DNA of 64,000 nt from Myoxocephalus aenaeus (lineage: Eukaryota > Chordata > Actinopteri > Perciformes > Cottidae): the NCBI GenBank assembly GCA_038501785.1, contig JBAMJR010000072.1:792272-856271 (forward strand). Reading direction: 5' to 3'. The notes beneath the pieces are model-generated. The model saw only the letters and a program-made list of their open reading frames with translations, searched no databases and was not told the origin of the DNA. This document shows positions 22,829-34,100 of this stretch, one piece after another. Positions within the stretch are counted from its first letter, which is position 1. Each line of letters opens with the position of its first letter. Position numbers and translations under genes: made by a program.

Positions 22829-22834
22829 AATAAA
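22829..22834 (+). terminator. Polyadenylation signal AATAAA
   Basis: AATAAA at 22829-22834 is followed within about 30 bp by a GT/T-rich stretch (TTGAGCTGTGTCCCCTTTT), the usual arrangement for transcript 3' ends. It suits the gene ending at 22069. Confidence 0.55.
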
Positions 22835-22920
22835 CAAGGTTTTAGCTAACTTTGAGCTGTGTCCCCTTTTATTATATTTATTGTATTTATTGAGTACTAA
22901 CACAAATCCAGCAACATCTC

Positions 22921-23394
22921 ACTGAAGTAGAAATTATGTTTATTCAACTAGTATATGTGTTTGTTGAAGGTAGAAATACATGTTATTGAAACCATAATTT
23001 TATTGTTCGCCTCACAAGAATATCATAATTCTGTGAACAAGAGAATCAAAGTTGGCAGAACTCTAAATACAATTACAGCAACATACAATTTTATTGATTT
23101 GTAACAAAAAAAAATGTTCTCCATGAATCAAGAATTGTAAATGTATTCAACACATATATATGTGTTTGTTGAAGGTAGAAATACATGGCACTGAAACGAG
23201 GATGTTTTTGTTAGCCTCACAGGAATATCATAATTAGGTGAACAAGAACATTTAAGTTGGCAGAACTTTTGTCTAAACTTGAAAATATTAGTTAAGCCAA
23301 CTAGTGTAGTCAAAAGTTGAGAGAACTTAAAAAAATCAATGCATCATGTTGCCTTGATATTTTAAGTTTTCCCAAGGTTTTTTTTTTTACAGTG
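22921..23394. repeat. Right subterminal repeats and terminus of the EnSpm element
   Basis: A ~115 bp direct repeat (22945-23060 and 23154-23270) shares TGTGTTTGTTGAAGGTAGAA and AGAATCA/ACATTTAAGTTGGCAGAACT-type strings. Short AACTTAA/AAGTTGG/CTCAACTTTTG motifs follow toward the terminal TTACAGTG. Subterminal short repeats are typical of CACTA elements, where transposase binds. Confidence 0.65.
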
Positions 23395-24011
23395 TGGAAA
23401 TACACACAGGGTCATTTCGACCCGAGGACAACGGGAGGTTGTGGAAATACACACAGGGCAATTTTGACCCGAGGACAACGGGAAGGATACCTACACATAC
23501 ACGTGGCTCAGAGTGACTCTGGCTCGAGAAGCCTCGTCGTGTAGCCCCATCAATCTCGAGCACCGTCAGAGTCAATCATATATTTGAAAGTAAAGTCAAC
23601 TAGCTCAAGTACAATATAACCTCCAGACATACATGACAGGTATGAAGTCCTGGTTGTTGATTTTTATTATCAGGGGGTCCTGAGCATTCGTGGCCCCGAG
23701 AACTTTTAGCAGGGAGTCCTGAGCCACCGTGGGTCTGAGAACTCGGATTAGCGAGACATACCCTCGTTGTCCTTGGGGTCACATTGACCCGATGACAACG
23801 GAGGGATGGTGAGATATACACAGGGTCGTTCTGTCCCGAGGACAACGGGAGGATGTGTAGGTCCACGTGGGTCACTGTGACCCGAGGAAACGGGATCATG
23901 TAGAAAAACCCACTGGGTCATTTTGACCCCAGGACAACGGGCTGCGTACATACATACATACATACATATACACTAGTACGCGGGTCATTTTGACCCCAAG
24001 GACAACGAGGG
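23395..24011. repeat. Diverged tandem repeat, right block (continuation of 1-3140)
   Basis: A ~47 bp unit (GTCATTTCGACCCGAGGACA, ACGGGAGG, GTGGAAATACACACAGG) repeats imperfectly near 23395-23480 and 23780-24010. Between these copies is one unit of the CTCGAG/AACTTT type seen in 1-3140. A short (TACA)n run lies near 23947-23968. Confidence 0.8.
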
Positions 24012-24015
24012 TTAA

Positions 24016-26027
24016 CCCTTCGTCCACGGAGCCCGCGGTTTCGCGTGGTGACACTTGAAACTTTTCTCTAAGTTTCTAAAATATTCACAGCACCCCGATA
24101 ATACATCGCAAAAATATAATTTTACGTCTGGCGGAAAGAGACGGCTTCCTGCTTCCGGGTGCCTGCCCAGGCAGAGCCCAGCATAATTTTAACATCATCA
24201 GGCAAGCGAAAGGGCAGCAGTGTGTCATCTGACGCTGGAAAAAAAAAAAAAAAAAATCCTTCTCTGTGATTAGTTGAGTCATATGTCCGTCGCCATTTCG
24301 TGAACTAAACAACCAATGTACACTCAGGAAAATCTCAAAAGGACAACCCACTTGTACAGCATGTACACACACTACAGTTTACAATCAACCTCATGACGAC
24401 AAAGAGATTCAACACGGAGGAAGCAAAGCGCATGATTCTGGAGAGCAGCGAGGAGGACGACGACACCGCGTCAGAGCTCGAAGGCTTTAGTTCTTCTGAG
24501 GAAGATGGGTAAGTGTAGTTACTAAACTTTGTTACGTGTCTGTAAGGCTGCATGGTGCAAACTAGTAATGTGTACAAACTAGTAATGTGTACAAACTAGT
24601 AATGTGTACACTGTGTAGGAGAGCACGAGAGCCAGCCACGCGGTGCACACTGCTGTTCACGTTACTACGTCATGATCTAAGTAATGTTTATACACAGTCT
24701 GCTTTGTACAATACTCTGCTTCACGTTACTACCACTAATATTTATACAGCCAATGCGGAGCACTATGCTAAAATTACTACCACAGTCATGATCTGAATAA
24801 TATTTGCACATCCAATGCGGAGCATTCTGCTCAATCGTTACGTCATCTTTCTTTCAACTGACTAGTATTGATTTATTTTACAGAGAGGAGCACCATCCGC
24901 CCCGACCAGCCTGGCCAGCAAAGAGGCAGCGTGTTGGACGGCAACTACCACGACCAGCAAAGAGGCAGCGCGTTGACCGACGACTAAAGACACCATCTCC
25001 AGCAAACAGGGCGCGTGCTGCCCGGCGACTACTTTCACCTCAGGCCAGATCAAGAAAGACAGCAGCACGTGCACCACCTGCACCTACGCTGTCCTGGAGG
25101 ACGGATGAAGACCCGGACACTGCTCCCCCCGTCATCAGGTTCCAGCCCGGACACCAGGTCCACATGTCAGTGCCACAGCAACACCCATTGAACTCTTCAA
25201 ACTGTTCTTCCAACTAAGTCCACGGTGGGTCGCAGGGTTTGCGAGTTTTGCAGCATGAAGAAAGTGAGCAAAGACACGGCTTGGAAGTGCGAGGCGTGTA
25301 ACGTTCCCCTCTGCCTGCAGCTGAACAGAAACTGTTTCCATGACTGGCATGCCATGGCATGAGGATATGCCATTGAAGCATATATACTTGTATATTGTAA
25401 ATGGTCTAGTCTTTGTTCTGTTTTATATTTCTGAATATATATTCTGTACATATTTTCTTTTTTTTTTATAATACATATTTTTATTTAAAAAAAAAAAAAT
25501 GTTGTGATGGTCATTTTTCATTTGCACACACTCCCTGAAGCTTTATCTGCACTATGAAGTCATTTCTCAGTCCCATTTTTATCATTTTGGTGAAAGCTGT
25601 GAAAGACCATATTTCTACTCAAAAAACGATAATAAAAACTTTAGTTTTAGACATTTATTTACATGTATCTAACATTTTATTCATATATTTCACTGCTTTT
25701 GTGAACCTAAAACCTTTGGTAAACCAATTGCCATCACCTAAACAGAGTCACCACCTGAGTAAAGTTAGGTTTTTTCAAGCGATATGAAGAATTTCCAAAA
25801 ATCGAGATTCCATTTTTCAGCTTTAGTGTCATATTATAAAGTTTTTTTCTTTACACTTTTGCCTTACGACAATGGTGCCTCATTATATAGATAGCTGAGA
25901 TTGTTCTGCAATTTATGATGTAAAACATGGGTATATATCTTATATGCAAGTGCCTTAAAAGGTGAATCTAAGAAAATTATGTCAAATCGAGAAAATCGAC
26001 TGAAAATGACCTCCAGTGTGCAGTGAG
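24016..26027 (+). mobile_element. piggyBac-type element, internally deleted, copy 1
   Basis: Starts CCCTTCGTCC after TTAA (24012-24015) and ends GCAGTGAG before TTAA (26028-26031). TTAA duplication is diagnostic for piggyBac. At 2012 bp it is too short for a full transposase gene. The left flank is the old minisatellite, while the right flank is the 57/129 bp satellite, unlike copies 2 and 3. Confidence 0.85.
24393..25362 (+). pseudogene. piggyBac transposase remnant, copy 1
   Basis: Exon 1 (24393-24508) encodes MTTKRFNTEEAKRMILES and an acidic stretch ending EEDG, like piggyBac N-termini. Donor GTAAGT at 24509; acceptor TTTTACAG to 24883. Exon 2 (from 24884) encodes a basic repeat (AKRQRVGRQ, AKRQRVDRR) and reads to TAA 25217. 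A frameshift near 25150 separates it from the expected phase, which contains ATPIELFKLFF. The DDE core is missing entirely: the sequence jumps to the C-terminal Cys-rich zinc finger (25231-25362), CEFC..CEAC..CLQ..CFHDWH, ending TGA. About 400 residues are therefore deleted and no catalysis is possible. The intron has three copies of CAAACTAGTAATGTGTA near 24558-24610. Confidence 0.8.
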
Positions 26028-26031
26028 TTAA

Positions 26032-26933
26032 GCTGCATTTCCAACTTTTTTTGTGAAAAACGACTTTTCAGCCTGGACAGAGTCCAAAGCTGCATTTCCA
26101 ACTTTTTTGTTAAAAAACGACTTTTCAGCCTAGACAGAGTCCAAAAGTGGATTCTCTTCTAGAATACTTAGATTCCATGATTTCCTTCAGTTAATGTATC
26201 TCGGAACACCAGACTTTCATGTTCTATTATAATGTAAGAGTACCTGATGCTCTCATCACGTTTTACTACCTTAAGCTGCATTTCCAACTTTTTTGTCAAA
26301 AAACGACTTTTCAGCCTGGACAGAGTCCAAAGCTGCATTTCCAACTTTTTTGTCAAAAAACGACTTTTCAGCCAGGACAGAGTCCAAAGCTGCGTTTCCA
26401 ACTTTTATGTCAAAAAACGACTTTTCAGCCTAGACAGAGTCCAAAAGTGGATTATCTTCTAGAATAAGATTCCATGATTTCCTTCAGTTAATGTATCTCA
26501 CACCAGACTTTCATGTTTCATTATAATGTAAGAGTACCTGATGCTCTCATCACGTTTTACTACCTTAAGCTGCATTTCCAACTTTTATGTCAAAAAACGA
26601 CTTTTCAGCCTAGACAGAGTCCAAAAGTGGATTATCGTCTAGAATAAGATTCCATGATTTCCTTCAGTTAATGTATCTCAGAACACCAGACTTTCATGTT
26701 TCATTATAATGTAAGGGTACCTGATGCTCTCATCACGTTTTACTACATTAAGCTGCATTTCCAACTTTTTTGTCAAAAAACGACTTTTCAGCCTGGACAG
26801 AGTCCAAAAGTGGATTCTGTTCTAGAATACTTAGATTCTATGATTTCCTTCAGTTAATGTATCTCAGAACACCAGACATTCATGTTTCATTATAGTGTAA
26901 GAGTACCTGATGCTCTCGTCACGTTTTACTCCC
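26032..26933 (+). repeat. 57/129 bp satellite, diverged edge segment
   Basis: First part of the satellite array. Units are more diverged than in the main array: CCTGGACAG beside CCTAGACAG, TTAATGTATCTC instead of TTAAAGTATCTC, and GTTTCATT beside GTTCTATT. This looks like an ageing, less homogenised edge. Confidence 0.9.
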
Positions 26934-26937
26934 TTAA

Positions 26938-28731
26938 CCCTTCAGGGTCTTAGCCTTTTTCTAGATTTTACATAATTTCTTAAAGTCTCCTTTTAACCCC
27001 AACCTTGCCACTTGCATATAAGATACATACCCATGTGTTACATCTAAAATTGCAGAACAATCTCAGCTATCTATATAATGAGGCACAATTGCCATAAGGC
27101 AAAAGTATAAAGTGATAATATGAATCTAAAGCTGAAAAATTAAAGTTAGATTTTTTAAAATGCTTCATATATCTTGTGAAAACATACCTTTACTCATGTT
27201 GACAAAACGTTTTGGTGCTAGAAGTTGGTTTACCAAAGGTATTAGGTTCACAAAAGCAGTGAAATATGTGAATTCATGCTAGAAACATGAAAATAAATGT
27301 CTGAAACCCCAAAAAATATTATCGTTTTTTGAGCAGAAATGTGGCCTGTCACACCTTTCACCAAAATGATAGAAATGGGACTGAGAAATGACTTCATACT
27401 GCAGATAAAGCTTCATGGGGTGTATGCAAATGAAAAATTCCATCACAACATGTTTGGTTTTCAAATAAAATATGTATTATTCATGAATAAAACAATATTT
27501 ACACATATACATGTTCAGAAATAGAAAACAGACCGGGGCTGGTGGGGATGGCTGTGCTAGAGGGGCTGGTGGTGGTGCATCCTCTCTGTAAAATAAATGA
27601 CTACTAGTTAGTAGTTTGAACAGTTCAACAGGTGTACATGTGTAGCTTAGCTGTGTACATTACCTCGTAAACAGGGCTCAGGCCTTCAGTCTTCCACGTC
27701 GATAGCATAGGTGCAGGTGGCTGTAGCGAAGCTGCATGTTGTCCACTGGACCCTGACAGCTGTGAGTCCTCTCTGTAAAATAAATGACTACCAGTCAGTA
27801 CTAAGTTCAATGAAAGAAAGTTACGATTACACAACAAAACAGTGACAGAGCTCCGGGCACGAGCTAAACGGTACGTTAGCATGTTAGTGCGTTAGCACGT
27901 TGCTAATGTATAAACACATACCGATAGTTAGCATTACGTCTTACAAACACGTAACGAAGATCAGCACTAGTTGGTACTAAGTGATATTGACGATGCAGTC
28001 GGGTAATAAGCTGATACTACCTCCAGTGGTGTCCCCGCTGTAGCAAGCTATCTCCCGTTAGCTCGCGGAGCTAGCGCTAGCTCCCTGCTAGCTCCCAAAC
28101 AGCCAGCCCCGTCTCAGAATCAGACTCGGGCACCGGGGGAAACCACCGAAGGGATCGGGACCAGCTAAATGTGCTCACTGTGCTAGCGTAAATATGCCAA
28201 AACAAAGTTGAGTTAGTAAATACACGTACCATCTTCCAGTGGATCCCTTCTCTCGGCATAATCCTCTCCAGGAGTCGAAGCCTTCAGGGCCTGTCTGACG
28301 CTCCTCCGTCCTCATCGCTGCTGGACAAAATTTCTTCAACGTCCTCCTCTGTTGTGAACTGTGTTCTCTCCATTATCTCTAGCTTCTGTCTGACTGTAAA
28401 CTACAGCATGTATATATAAACCTCAGGTGTGTAGGTTATCCTAGGTCCTTTGCAGCGTAGCTGGGTGGGGAGGGCCTTAGGGATTTCCTGAGTGTTCCTG
28501 AGTCACAACTTTTTTTGACGGACACCTGAATTGACTAATCACGGTGAAAGGAGTGTCAGCTTACGTTACAGCCACACAGAAGGACACAGAGGAGGGGGCC
28601 GGAAACTGCAGAGTTTGGCGGTTCTAACAGTAGCGGATTATTTTTTCTGCGCCGTATTTTCGCGGAGATATGATTTTCTTTTTTAATTAATCTATGTATA
28701 ACACGCTAGCGTGACGGTAGACCCCAGAGGG
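26938..28731 (-). mobile_element. Divergent piggyBac-type element, inverted
   Basis: Left end is TTAA (26934-26937) plus CCCTTCAGGGTCT. The right end near 28731 reads CCCCAGAGGGG, whose reverse complement CCCCTCTGGGGTCT resembles the left end. The right TTAA is not present; GGGG stands where the satellite normally reads TTAAGC. The interior near 27120-27420 is the reverse complement of the 3' non-coding part of copies 1-3, with clear divergence, so it is a related but older family. Confidence 0.75.
27540..28373 (-). pseudogene. piggyBac transposase remnant in the inverted element
   Basis: On the minus strand, ATG at 28373 begins MERTQFTTEEDVEEILSSSD, an acidic N-terminus like that of copies 1-3. 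It hits TGA at 28284-28286, then continues in another phase to a donor (AGATG|GTACGT, near 28230). Two TTTATTTTACAG|AGAGGA acceptors follow (near 27774 and 27588), the same acceptor motif as in copies 1-3, which suggests a duplicated exon 2 start. No catalytic core and no C-terminal Cys-rich finger are seen. Confidence 0.6.
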
Positions 28732-29152
28732 GTGCATTTCCAACTTTTATGTCAAAAAACGACTTTTCAGCCTAGACAGAGTCCAAAAGTGGATTATCGT
28801 CTAGAATAAGATTCCATGATTTCCTTCAGTTAATGTATCTCAGAATACCAGACATTCATGTTTCATTATAGTCTAAGAGTACCTGATGCTCTTATCACGT
28901 TTTACTACCTTAAGCTGCATTTCCAACTTTTATGTCAAAAAACGACTTTTCAGCCTGGACAGAATCCAAAGCTGCGTTTCCAACTTTTATGTCAAAAAAC
29001 GACTTTTCAGCCTAGACAGAGTCCAAAAGTGTATTCTCTTCTAGAATACTTAGATTCCATGATTTCCTTCAGTTAATGTATCTCAGAACACCATACTTTC
29101 ATGTTCTATTATAATGTAAGAGTACCTGATGCTCTCATCACGTTTTACTACC
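28732..29152 (+). repeat. 57/129 bp satellite, short diverged segment between piggyBac elements
   Basis: About two units of the satellite with edge-type variants (TTAATGTATCTC, GTTTCATT). They end at the TTAA where copy 2 is inserted. Confidence 0.9.
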
Positions 29153-29156
29153 TTAA

Positions 29157-31143
29157 CCCTTCGTCCACTGAGCCCGCGGTTTCGCGTGGTGACACTTGAA
29201 ACGTTTCTCTAAGTTTCTAAAATATTCACAGCACCCCGATAATACATCGTAAAAATATAATTTTACGTCTGGCGGAAAGAGACGGCTTCCTGCTTCCGGG
29301 TGCCTGCCAGGCAGAGCCCAGCATAATTTTAACATCATCAAGCAAGCGAAAGGGCAGCAGTGTGTCATCTGACGCTGAAAAAAAAAAAAAAAAAAATCCT
29401 TCTCTGTGATTAGTTGAGTCATATGTCCGTCGCCATTTCGTGAACTAAACAACCAATCAGAAAAATCTCAAAAGGACAACCCACTTGTACAGCATGTACA
29501 CATGCTACAGTTTACAATCTACATCATGACGACAAAGAGATTCAACACGGAGGAATGATTCTGGAGAGCAGCGAGGAGGAGGACGACGCGTCGTCGTCAG
29601 AGCTCGAAGGCTTTAGTTCTTCTGAGGAAGATGGGTAAGTGTAGTTACTAAACTTTGTTACGTGTCTGTAAGGCTGCATGGTGCAAACTAGTAATGTGTG
29701 CAAACTAGTAATGTGTACAAACTAGTAATGTGTACACTGCAGGAGAGCCAGCCACGCGGTGCACACTGCTGTTCACGTTACTACGTCATGATCTAAGTAA
29801 TGTTTATACACAGTCTGCTTTGTACAACACTCTGCTTCACGTTACTACCACTAATATTTATACACCCAATGCGGAGCACTATGCTAAAATTACTACCACA
29901 GTCATGATCTGAATAATATTTGCACAACCAATGTGGAGCATTCTGCTCAATCGTTACGTCATCTTTCTTTCAACTGACTAGTCTTCATTTATTTTACAGA
30001 GAGGAGCACCAGCCGCCCCGACCAGCCTGCCAGCAAAGAGGCAGCGTGTTGGACGGCAACTACCACGACCAGCAAAGAGGCAGCGCGTTGACCGACGACT
30101 AAAAACACCATCTCCAGCAAACAGGGGCGCGTGCTGCCCGGTGACTGCTTTCACCTCAGGCCAGATCAAGAAAGACAGCAGCACGTGCACCACCTGCACC
30201 TACGCTGTCCTGGAGGACGGATGAAGACCGGACACTGCTCCCCCCGTCATCAAGTTCCAGCCCGGACACCAGGTCCACATGTCAGTGCCACAGCAACACC
30301 CATTGAACTCTTCAAACTGTTCTTCCAACTAAGTCCCACGGTGGGTCGCAGGGTTTGCGAGCTTTTGCAGCATGAAGAAAGTGAGCAAAGACACGGCGTG
30401 GAAGTGCGAGGCGTGTAACGTTCCCCTCTGCCTGCAGCTGAACAGAAACTGTTTCCATGACTGGCATGCCATGGCATGAGGATATGCCATTGAAGCATAT
30501 ATACTTGTATATTGTAAATGGTCTAGTCTTTGTTCTGTTTTATATTTCTGAATATATATTCTGTACATATTTTCTTTTTTTTTTATAATACATATTTTTA
30601 TTTAAAAAAAAAAAATTGTTTGTGATGGTCATTTTTCATTTGCACACACTCCATGAAGCTTTATCTGCACTATGAAGTAATTTCTCAGTCCCATTTTTAT
30701 CATTTTGGTGAAAGCTGTGAAAGACCATATTTCTACTCAAAAAACGATAATAAAAACTTTAGTTTTAGACATTTATTTACATGTATCTAACATTTTATTC
30801 ATATATTTCACTGCTTTTGTGAACCTAAAACCTTTGGTAAACCAATTGCCATCACCTAAACAGAGTCACCACCTGAGTAAAGTTAGGTTTTTTCAAGCGA
30901 TATGAAGAATTTCCAAAAATCGAGATTCCATTTTTCAGCTTTAGTGTCATATTATAAAGTTTTTTTCTTTACACTTTTGCCTTATGACAATGGTGCCTCA
31001 TTATATAGATAGCTGAGATTGTTCTGCAATTTATGATGTAAAACATGGGTATATATCTTATATGCAAGTGCCTTAAAGGTGAATCTAAGAAAATTATGTC
31101 AAATCGAGAAAATCGACTGAAAATGACTCCAGTGTGCAGTGAG
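29157..31143 (+). mobile_element. piggyBac-type element, internally deleted, copy 2
   Basis: Flanked by TTAA (29153-29156 and 31144-31147) within the satellite at the ACC|TTAA|GCT site. Nearly identical to copy 1 over its length, with scattered small indels. Confidence 0.88.
29526..30479 (+). pseudogene. piggyBac transposase remnant, copy 2
   Basis: ATG 29526 begins MTTKRFNTEE. A 10 nt deletion relative to copy 1 then brings TGA immediately after EE, so the first exon is dead. Donor at 29635, acceptor to 29999. The segment with ARTPGPHVSATATPIELFK and LFF is readable in one phase (to about 30330). In the C-terminal finger (30347-30479) one extra T after GAGC shifts the frame. The DDE core is deleted at the same place as in copy 1. 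Confidence 0.8.
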
Positions 31144-31147
31144 TTAA

Positions 31148-34100
31148 GCTGCATTTCCAACTTTTTTGTCAAAAAACGACTTTTCAGCCTAGACAGAGTC
31201 CAAAGCTGCGTTTCCAACTTTTATGTAAAAAAACGACTTTTCAGCCTAGACAGGAGTCCACAAGTGATTCTCTTCTAGAATACTTAGATTCCATGATTTC
31301 CTTCAGTTAAAGTATCTCAGACCACCAGACTTTCATGTTCTATTATAATGTAAGAGTACCTGATGCTCTTATCACGTTTTACTACCTTAAGCTGCATTTC
31401 CAACTTTTTTGTCAAAAACGACTTTTCAGCCTAGACAGAGTCCAAAGCTGCGTTTCCAACTTTTATGTCAAAAAACGACTTTTCAGCCTAGACAGAGTCC
31501 ACAAGTGGATTCTCTTCTAGAATACTTAGATTCCATGATTTCCTTCAGTTAAAGTATCTCAGACCACCAGACTTTCATGTTCTATTATAATGTAAGAGTA
31601 CCTGATGCTCTCATCACGTTTTACTACCTTAAGCTGCATTTCCAACTTTTATGTCAAAAAACGACTTTTCAGCCTAGACAGAGTCCACAAGTGGATTCTC
31701 TTCTAGAATACTTAGATTCCATGATTTCCTTCAGTTAAAGTATCTCAGACCACCAGACTTTCATGTTCTATTATAATGTAAGAGTACCTGATGCTCTCAT
31801 CACGTTTTACTACCTTAAGCTGCATTTCAAACTTTTATGTCAAAAAACGACTTTTCAGCCTAGACAGAGTCCAAAGCTGCGTTTCCAACTTTTATGTCAA
31901 AAAACGACTTTTCAGCCTAGACAGAGTCCACAAGTGGATTCTCTTCTAGAATACTTAGATTCCATGATTTCCTTCAGTTAAAGTATCTCAGACCACCAGA
32001 CTTTCATGTTCTATTATATTGTAAGAGTACCTGATGCTCTCATCACGTTTTTACTACCTTAAGCTGCATTTCCAACTTTTTTGTCAAAAAACGACTTTTC
32101 AGCCTAGACAGAGTCCAAAGCTGCGTTTCCAACTTTTATGTCAAAAAAACGACTTTTCAGCCTAGACAGAGTCCACAAGTGGATTCTCTTCTAGAATACT
32201 TAGATTCTATGATTTCCTTCAGTTAAAGTATCTCAGACCACCAGACTTTCATGTTCTATTATAATGTAAGAGTACCTGATGCTCTCATCACGTTTTACTA
32301 CCTTAAGCTGCATTTCCAACTTTTATGTCAAAAAAACGACTTTTCAGCCTAGACAGAGTCCAAAGCTGCGTTTCCAACTTTTATGTCAAAAAACGACTTT
32401 TCAGCCTAGACAGAGTCCACAAGTGGATTCTCTTCTAGAATACTTAGATTCCATGATTTCCTTCAGTTAAAGTATCTCAGACCACCAGACTTTCATGTTC
32501 TATTATAATGTAAGAGTACCTGATGCTCTCATCACGTTTTACTACCTTAAGCTGCATTTCAAACTTTTATGTCAAAAAACGACTTTTCAGCCTAGACAGA
32601 GTCCAAAGCTGCGTTTCCAACTTTTATGTCAAAAACGACTTTTCAGCCTCGACAGAGTCCACAAGTGGATTCTCTTCTAGAATACTTAGATTCCATGATT
32701 TCCTTCAGTTAAAGTATCTCAGACCACCAGACTTTCATGTTCTATTATAATGTAAGAGTACCTGATGCTCTCATCACGTTTTACTACCTTAAGCTGCATT
32801 TCCAACTTTTTTGTCAAAAAACGACTTTTCAGCCTAGACAGAGTCCAAAGCTGCGTTTCCAACTTTTATGTCAAAAAAACGACTTTTCAGCCTAGACAGA
32901 GTCCACAAGTGGATTCTCTTCTAGAATACTTAGATTCCATGATTTCCTTCAGTTAAAGTATCACAGACCACCAGACTTTCATGTTCTATTATAATGTAAG
33001 AGTACCTGATGCTCTCATCACGTTTTACTACCTTAAGCTGCATTTCCACTTTTATGTCAAAAAACGACTTTTCAGCCTAGACAGAGTCCAAAGCTGCGTT
33101 TCCAACTTTTATGTCAAAAAACGACCTTTTCAGCCTAGACAGAGTCCACAAGTGGATTCTCTTCTAGAATACTTAGATTCCATGATTTCCTTCAGTTAAA
33201 GTATCACAGACCACCAGACTTTCATGTTCTATTATAATGTAAGAGTACCTGATGCTCTCATCACGTTTTACTACCTTACGCTGCATTTCCAACTTTTTTG
33301 TCAAAAAACGACTTTTCAGCCTAGACAGAGTCCAAAGCTGCGTTTCCAACTTTTATGTCAAAAACGACTTTTCAGCCTAGACAGAGTCCACAAGTGGATT
33401 CTCTTCTAGAATACTTAGATTCCATGATTTCCTTCAGTTAAAGTATCACAGACCACCAGACTTTCATGTTCTATTATAATGTAAGAGTACCTGATGCTCT
33501 CATCACGTTTTACTACCTTACGCTGCATTTCCAACTTTTTTGTCAAAAAACGACTTTTCAGCCTAGACAGAGTCCAAAGCTGCGTTTCCAACTTTTATGT
33601 CAAAAAACGACTTTTCAGCCTAGACAGAGTCCACAAGTGGATTCTCTTCTAGAATACTTAGATTCCATGATTTCCTTCAGTTAAAGTATCTCAGACCACC
33701 AGACTTTCATGTTCTATTATATGTAAGAGTACCTGATGCTCTCATCACGTTTTACTACCTTAAGCTGCATTTCCAACTTTTTTGTCAAAAAACGACTTTT
33801 CAGCCTAGACAGAGTCCAAAGCTGCATTTCCAACTTTTATGTCAAAAAACGACTTTTCAGCCTAGACAGAGTCCAAAGCTGCGTTTCCAACTTTTATGTC
33901 AAAAAACGACTTTTCAGCCTAGACAGAGTCCACAAGTGGATTCTCTTCTAGAATACTTAGATTCCATAATTTCCTTCAGTTAAAGTATCTCAGACCACCA
34001 GACTTTCATGTTCTATTATAATGTAAGAGTACCTGATGCTCTCATCACGTTTTACTACCTTAAGCTGCATTTCCAACTTTTTTGTCAAAAAACGACTTTT

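Larger units (their letters stand above)
3141..23394 (+). mobile_element. EnSpm/CACTA-type DNA transposon, ~20.25 kb, two genes, with nested insertions
   Basis: The left end starts CACTGTAAAAAA (3141-3152) and the right end is its reverse complement ending TTACAGTG (to 23394). CACTGTAAAAAA is the terminus I associate with fish EnSpm elements. The flanking dinucleotide TG (3139-3140 and 23395-23396) is a likely target duplication. Removing the element joins GGGAGCATG to TGGAAATACACACAGG, which matches intact repeat copies near 1-40 and 23430-23460, so this is a good empty-site argument. Inside are a transposase-like gene and a PB1/SAMD3-like gene, both on +, plus a nested hAT MITE and a 10.3 kb palindrome. 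Without these two insertions the element would be about 8.7 kb. Both genes carry disabling changes, so it is probably non-autonomous now. The superfamily call rests on the ends and gene content, not on a database search. Confidence 0.8.

Noticed and set aside
24085..24577. Minus-strand frames across the 5' parts of the piggyBac copies
   Set aside because: They lie antisense to a recognisable piggyBac first exon and run through a poly-A/T tract.
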